Assembly (NCBI GenBank): GCA_017478485.1
Contig: JAFVDI010000015.1
Coordinates: 1 to 55,855, forward strand
Direction: 5' to 3'
From: Clostridiales bacterium
Lineage (GTDB): Bacteria > Bacillota > Clostridia > Saccharofermentanales > Saccharofermentanaceae
DNA: 55,855 nt
In this document: one piece after another, positions 52,180 to 55,855 of the stretch
How the letters are laid out: the number at the start of each line of letters is the position of its first letter
Numbering within the stretch: the stretch's first letter is position 1
The notes under the pieces: model-generated
What the model was told of the DNA's origin: nothing
Databases searched by the model: none
What the model saw: only the letters and a program-made list of their open reading frames with translations
Made by a program: the position numbers and the translations under genes

Positions 52180-53106
52180 TCAGCTTCTCCTTCTGCGTCG
52201 GATCCTCTGACGGTACTGTGAAGGTGAGCAGCCGTAATGCTTTTCGAAATTGCGGCTCAGGGATGTAAGGTTGTTGAAGCCGGATGAGAGCGCTATTTCA
52301 CTGATCGAAAGCTCGGAGTCAGAGAGCTTTTCAACTACTGACTTCAGCTTAAGAGTCGTCTGGTAATCGTAGAAAGTCATGCCGGTATATTCCTTGAAGA
52401 TCCTTGCAAAATGGAACTTGGAATATCCGACGTAGTTTGCTGCTTCCTCCATGGTTACGCTTTCTGAGTAATGGATGGAGAGCCATTCAAGAAGCGATCT
52501 GAGTTTGATATAGATCTCGCGCTGTTTGTCGTTATTGGGGACAGCCATGCTGTCAGTGTAATCTCTCTTCTGAAGCATGCCGATGATGCCGAGCAGGTGA
52601 GAGAAGATAGGAGTTTCTTTTACTGATGAGGAGTAGAAGAAATAAAGATTGCTGATCTCCATGAACCTTGCATAGATGCGGTTATAGATCTCAGGATAAG
52701 TCTCACTGTTTACTACAAGAGGTTCTTTTATGAGTTCCTCAAAATCAGAGTAATCGAAGAAGTCCTTAAGGAAATCGATCTTGAAAAGATAGATGAACCT
52801 GATGCCTTCTCTTGTGCCGGAGATCTTATGGAGCATGTCAGGAGGAATGAAAAGGATCTCTTTCTCCTTAAGGGCGATCGTTCTGTCTTCAAATACATAA
52901 GTATAAGAACCGGCAAGAGGGATGGCGATCTCAAGGCAGGAATGTCTGTGAGTAGGATAATCTTCAGCCTTGTTGTTATACCAGATCCTCATGTTGGAGT
53001 TAGGTACGAAATCAACCTCTTCAACGTAGTTGCTGACAATGCGTCCTGTAAAGTTTCTTATCGGCTGCTGAAAGTTGCCGGGAACCGTGTTATCACTTAA
53101 CTGCAT
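52180..53106 (-). CDS. AraC-family transcriptional regulator with cupin domain
   Basis: 308 residues. N-terminal cupin-like effector domain (about 30-140; YPTHRHSCLEIAIPLAGSY) and C-terminal double helix-turn-helix (about 205-303; VGYSKFHFARIFKEYTGM then LSSGFNNLTSLSRNFEKHYG). It should sense a sugar or oligosaccharide and activate the adjacent transporter and the divergent GH3 gene, 125 bp away. ATG at 53106 has AAGGAG upstream. Confidence 0.93.
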   Translation of the reverse strand: MQLSDNTVPGNFQQPIRNFTGRIVSNYVEEVDFVPNSNMRIWYNNKAEDYPTHRHSCLEIAIPLAGSYTYVFEDRTIALKEKEILFIPPDMLHKISGTREGIRFIYLFKIDFLKDFFDYSDFEELIKEPLVVNSETYPEIYNRIYARFMEISNLYFFYSSSVKETPIFSHLLGIIGMLQKRDYTDSMAVPNNDKQREIYIKLRSLLEWLSIHYSESVTMEEAANYVGYSKFHFARIFKEYTGMTFYDYQTTLKLKSVVEKLSDSELSISEIALSSGFNNLTSLSRNFEKHYGCSPSQYRQRIRRRRRS

Positions 53107-53231
53107 GATCAGAGCTCCTTAATCTAAAACTGATAGCAATAATTATATATAATAGCAAGATGTGTATAGAAATGTTAGTCTTAATATAATAAATTATTAG
53201 GAAAGATCAAAAATATTTTTAGAGGTGGCGT

Positions 53232-55337
53232 ATGGACAGAAATAAAGCAAGAAAAAGAGCAGAAGAACTCGTCAGCAAGATGACGGTCGAAGAAGCCGCT
53301 TCACAGCTTAGATTTGATGCTCCGGCCATCGAAAGGCTGGGAGTTCCGGAGTACAACTGGTGGAATGAAGCTCTTCACGGAGTCGCAAGAGCAGGCACCG
53401 CAACGAGCTTTCCTCAGTCGATCGCTCTGGGAGCAACATTTGATCAGGAACTGCTTGGAAAGATCGGCGAGACCATAGCTACCGAGGGACGCGCAAAATA
53501 TAATGAGATTTCCGCAAATATGGGCGACCGCGATATATATAAAGGACTGACATTCTGGTCACCTAACGTAAACGTGTTCAGAGATCCCAGGTGGGGCAGA
53601 GGCCAGGAGACATACGGAGAGGATCCGTATCTTATATCAAGGCTCGCGATCCCGTTTATCAAGGGCATTCAGGGTGAAGGAGAATACATGAAGGCTGCGG
53701 CATGCGCAAAGCATTTCGTCGTACATTCAGGTCCTGAAGCAAAGAGACACGAGTTTGATGTCGAACCTTCCAAGAAAGATCTGAGAGAAACTTATCTGCC
53801 TGCATTTGAAGCTTGTGTTAAAGAAGCAGGTGTTGAATCGGTCATGGGTGCTTATAACCGCGTAAACGGAGAACCCTGCTGCGGACATTCGTTCATCAAA
53901 GACATCATAAGGGACGAATGGGGATTTGAAGGACATTTCGTTTCAGACTGCTGGGCCATAAGGGACTTCCATGAGCATCACAAAGTAACGAAGAATTCCG
54001 AAGAGAGCGCAGCGCTTGCGCTGAAGAAAGGGTGCGATCTCAACTGCGGCTGTACTTATGTGCACCTCATGAAAGCCTACAACAAAGGACTTGTTACTGA
54101 AGCACAGATCAGGGAATCAGCGGTAAGGCTCTTTACTACAAGATTCCTTCTGGGTCTTTTTGATAAGACTGAATACGACGGACTCACATATCTTGATGTC
54201 GAGACAGAAGAGAACATCGCGCTCGCTAAGAGAGCATCCGATGAAGCTGTAGTTATGCTCAAGAATAACGGCATCCTGCCGCTTGACGCCGGCAAGACGA
54301 AGGTCATCTCAGTCATCGGTCCTAATGCGGATGCAAGACGTCCGCTTATGGGCAACTACTACGGAACATCTTCCGAATATATCACGGCCATAGAGGGAAT
54401 CAGAAAAGCTGCCGGCAGTAATGTCAGGATCCTCTATTCTGAGGGATGCGATCTGAGCAACACCAAACCGGATCCGCTTTCACGTGACTATAACACAATA
54501 GCTGAAGCCAAGGCTGTCATGAGCAGATCAGATCTCGTCATCCTCTGCATCGGTCTCAACGAGACTCTTGAAGGTGAAGAGGGAGACCAGGGCAACCAGT
54601 ATGCATCAGGTGACAAGAACGATCTCTCGTTCCCCAAGCCTCAGCTCAAGCTCATAGAAGCAGTAAAAAACTCAGGAAAACCCTTTATTACTGTCGTTAT
54701 GACGGGTTCTGCCATGGATCTTACTCCGTTCTCCGAAGAAGCATCCGCTATCCTTCAGGCGTGGTATCCCGGAGCAAGAGGCGGCCTTTCGATCGGCGAC
54801 ATCATTTTCGGAAAGGTCAATCCTTCAGGCAAGCTCCCCGTAACCATCTGCAGGAGCGTTGACGATCTTCCTGATTTTGAAGACTACTCGATGAAGAACA
54901 GAACATATAAATACACCGAACATGAGCCGCTCTATCCTTTCGGATACGGTCTTACTTACGGAAAGGTCACGATCGGGAACATCGCAGTTTCCGACAGCTC
55001 AGCTTCTGCGCGCGAAAACGGATTTGATATCACTGTAAGCGTTAAGAACGAGGGCGCCATCAAGACCGGTGAAGTAGTTCAGATCTATGCTAAAGCACTT
55101 GAGGATAAGAACGAGGTCAGGAATTTTAAGCTCGTCGGTTTCAAGAGGGTCGAGCTCGAAAAAGGGCAGTCTGAAGACGTGATCCTTCACATAGATCCCG
55201 ATTCTCTCAAGGTTTTTGACGATGAAGGTAACAAAGTTACACCGGAAGGAAAGATAAAGATCTATGCCGGATTCGGTCAGCCTGACGAGAGGACCAAGGA
55301 GCTTTACAAGACTTCGGCTCTGGAAGTCACGATCTAA
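53232..55337 (+). CDS. Glycoside hydrolase family 3 (beta-xylosidase-like)
   Basis: 701 residues without a signal peptide, so cytoplasmic. Domains: GH3 N-terminal TIM barrel (about 30-310) with the likely nucleophile D239 in GHFVSDCWAIRDF, GH3 C-terminal alpha/beta domain (about 345-560), and fibronectin III-like domain (about 600-690). The N-terminus (NWWNEALHGVARAG, FPQSIALGATFD) is of the beta-xylosidase/arabinofuranosidase branch rather than the beta-glucosidase one. It should cleave imported xylo-oligosaccharides to xylose. ATG follows AGAGGTGG; divergent from the AraC regulator. Confidence 0.93.
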   Translation: MDRNKARKRAEELVSKMTVEEAASQLRFDAPAIERLGVPEYNWWNEALHGVARAGTATSFPQSIALGATFDQELLGKIGETIATEGRAKYNEISANMGDRDIYKGLTFWSPNVNVFRDPRWGRGQETYGEDPYLISRLAIPFIKGIQGEGEYMKAAACAKHFVVHSGPEAKRHEFDVEPSKKDLRETYLPAFEACVKEAGVESVMGAYNRVNGEPCCGHSFIKDIIRDEWGFEGHFVSDCWAIRDFHEHHKVTKNSEESAALALKKGCDLNCGCTYVHLMKAYNKGLVTEAQIRESAVRLFTTRFLLGLFDKTEYDGLTYLDVETEENIALAKRASDEAVVMLKNNGILPLDAGKTKVISVIGPNADARRPLMGNYYGTSSEYITAIEGIRKAAGSNVRILYSEGCDLSNTKPDPLSRDYNTIAEAKAVMSRSDLVILCIGLNETLEGEEGDQGNQYASGDKNDLSFPKPQLKLIEAVKNSGKPFITVVMTGSAMDLTPFSEEASAILQAWYPGARGGLSIGDIIFGKVNPSGKLPVTICRSVDDLPDFEDYSMKNRTYKYTEHEPLYPFGYGLTYGKVTIGNIAVSDSSASARENGFDITVSVKNEGAIKTGEVVQIYAKALEDKNEVRNFKLVGFKRVELEKGQSEDVILHIDPDSLKVFDDEGNKVTPEGKIKIYAGFGQPDERTKELYKTSALEVTI

Positions 55338-55366
55338 TAAAATAAGGCATTTCAGGCAAAAATATG

Positions 55367-55399
55367 GGGCCGGTCTTTTGCTTAAGACCGGCCCTTTTT
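55367..55399. terminator. Terminator between GH3 gene and prfC
   Basis: Stem GGGCCGGTCTT / AAGACCGGCCC (55367-55377, 55384-55394), loop TTGCTT, then TTTTT. It may also stop prfC transcription on the minus strand. Confidence 0.9.
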
Positions 55400-55428
55400 C
55401 TGTCCTTTGTAACAATGTTACGAAATTA

Positions 55429-55855
55429 TCAGTCTCCGCCGTGGATCGTCTCGAAAGTGAGTCCGAGATTCTCATTGTGATCGACAGCCCAGTCGACTGC
55501 CCACTCGGATTCGAAAAGAACGACCGGCTCCTCATCACGGTCAAGGACCAGCATTGAGGTTGAGGTAAGCGTCATTGTTTTCGGATCGAAATCCTCCTTC
55601 TCGGACTTAACCCAGCGAGCAAGACGGTAGGGAAGGGAAGTGCGGACGATCTCAACGCCGTACTCGGATGAGAGACGGTACTCCAGAACGTCAAACTGGA
55701 GGATACCGACAACGCCCATGATGTAGGTCTCGGTACCGATGTTAGGCTGCTTGAAGAGCTGAACTGCGCCTTCCTGCGAAAGCTGCTCGATTCCCTTGAG
55801 GAACTGCTTTCTCTTCATGGAATCCTTAGGCTCGACGCGTGCGAAGTTCTCGGGC
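55429..55855 (-). CDS. prfC: Peptide chain release factor 3, C-terminal part (cut by window edge)
   Basis: 142 codons visible; the gene runs off the right edge, so the apparent start inside the window is not real. RF3 is a GTPase that recycles RF1/RF2 from the ribosome. The visible part is its C-terminal domain: ENFARVEPKDSMKRKQFLKG at the edge, QLSQEGAVQLF, GVVGILQFDVLEYRL and SEYGVEI, which are typical of RF3. The GTPase domain lies outside the window. Confidence 0.9.
   Translation of the reverse strand, partial: PENFARVEPKDSMKRKQFLKGIEQLSQEGAVQLFKQPNIGTETYIMGVVGILQFDVLEYRLSSEYGVEIVRTSLPYRLARWVKSEKEDFDPKTMTLTSTSMLVLDRDEEPVVLFESEWAVDWAVDHNENLGLTFETIHGGD

Overview
The window looks like chromosomal DNA of a low-to-mid GC Gram-positive anaerobe of class Clostridia, probably a fibre-fermenting gut or rumen member. 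This rests on gene families and signals rather than a database match: strong AGGAGG-type ribosome binding sites, T-tailed intrinsic terminators, VanR/BceAB-style genes, a split transketolase, DUF4867 and DUF624 proteins next to sugar genes, a B. subtilis-type arginine decarboxylase, and xylan-type glycosidases (GH43, GH3). No phage, plasmid, CRISPR array or complete insertion sequence was seen.

Layout. 1-250: 5S rRNA, tRNA-Asn and a terminator, the end of an rRNA operon. 324-3996: a membrane protein, a lipoprotein, and an OmpR-family regulator with its histidine kinase. 4008-8171: metE-metF, divergent from a LysR regulator across a likely operator. 8259-11392: an FtsX-type ABC exporter behind four phased TTAA repeats. 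11560-13440: a membrane-anchored HAD phosphatase and a small membrane protein. 13415-14761 (minus): an orphan group II-like reverse transcriptase with a short ORF ending directly before it. 14960-15940: a cytoplasmic GH43. 16196-22207: a five-gene polyamine operon (arginine decarboxylase, spermidine synthase, agmatinase, carboxy(nor)spermidine dehydrogenase and decarboxylase) behind a 330-nt structured leader that ends in a terminator. 22208-26910: decayed sequence (a GNAT remnant), small membrane proteins and lipoproteins, a hairpin element with a 12-bp inverted repeat, a FliB-like protein, a cupin and a TPM-domain protein. 26947-29146 (minus): two tandem acyltransferase-3 genes. 29338-35612: carB, an alanine/glycine:cation symporter and an iron-type alcohol dehydrogenase.

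35774-41825 is the most cohesive unusual block: zinc-ribbon/FHA protein with four SDIGKTVA repeats, PP2C phosphatase, membrane trypsin-like protease with a C-terminal FHA domain, an unknown 134-residue protein, and a membrane Ser/Thr kinase with a zinc ribbon. Start/stop overlaps link two of the gene pairs. It reads as a self-contained writer-eraser-reader phospho-signalling system spanning the membrane.

42100-55337 is a pentose/xylo-oligosaccharide region: xylulokinase, DUF4867, an L-fucose/L-arabinose-type isomerase, split transketolase, DUF624, a CUT1 sugar transporter (binding protein and two permeases, no ATPase), an AraC regulator and a GH3 beta-xylosidase-like enzyme. Inferred flow: import of oligosaccharide, cytoplasmic cleavage by GH3/GH43, isomerisation and phosphorylation, then the pentose phosphate pathway. 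The window ends inside prfC (minus strand).
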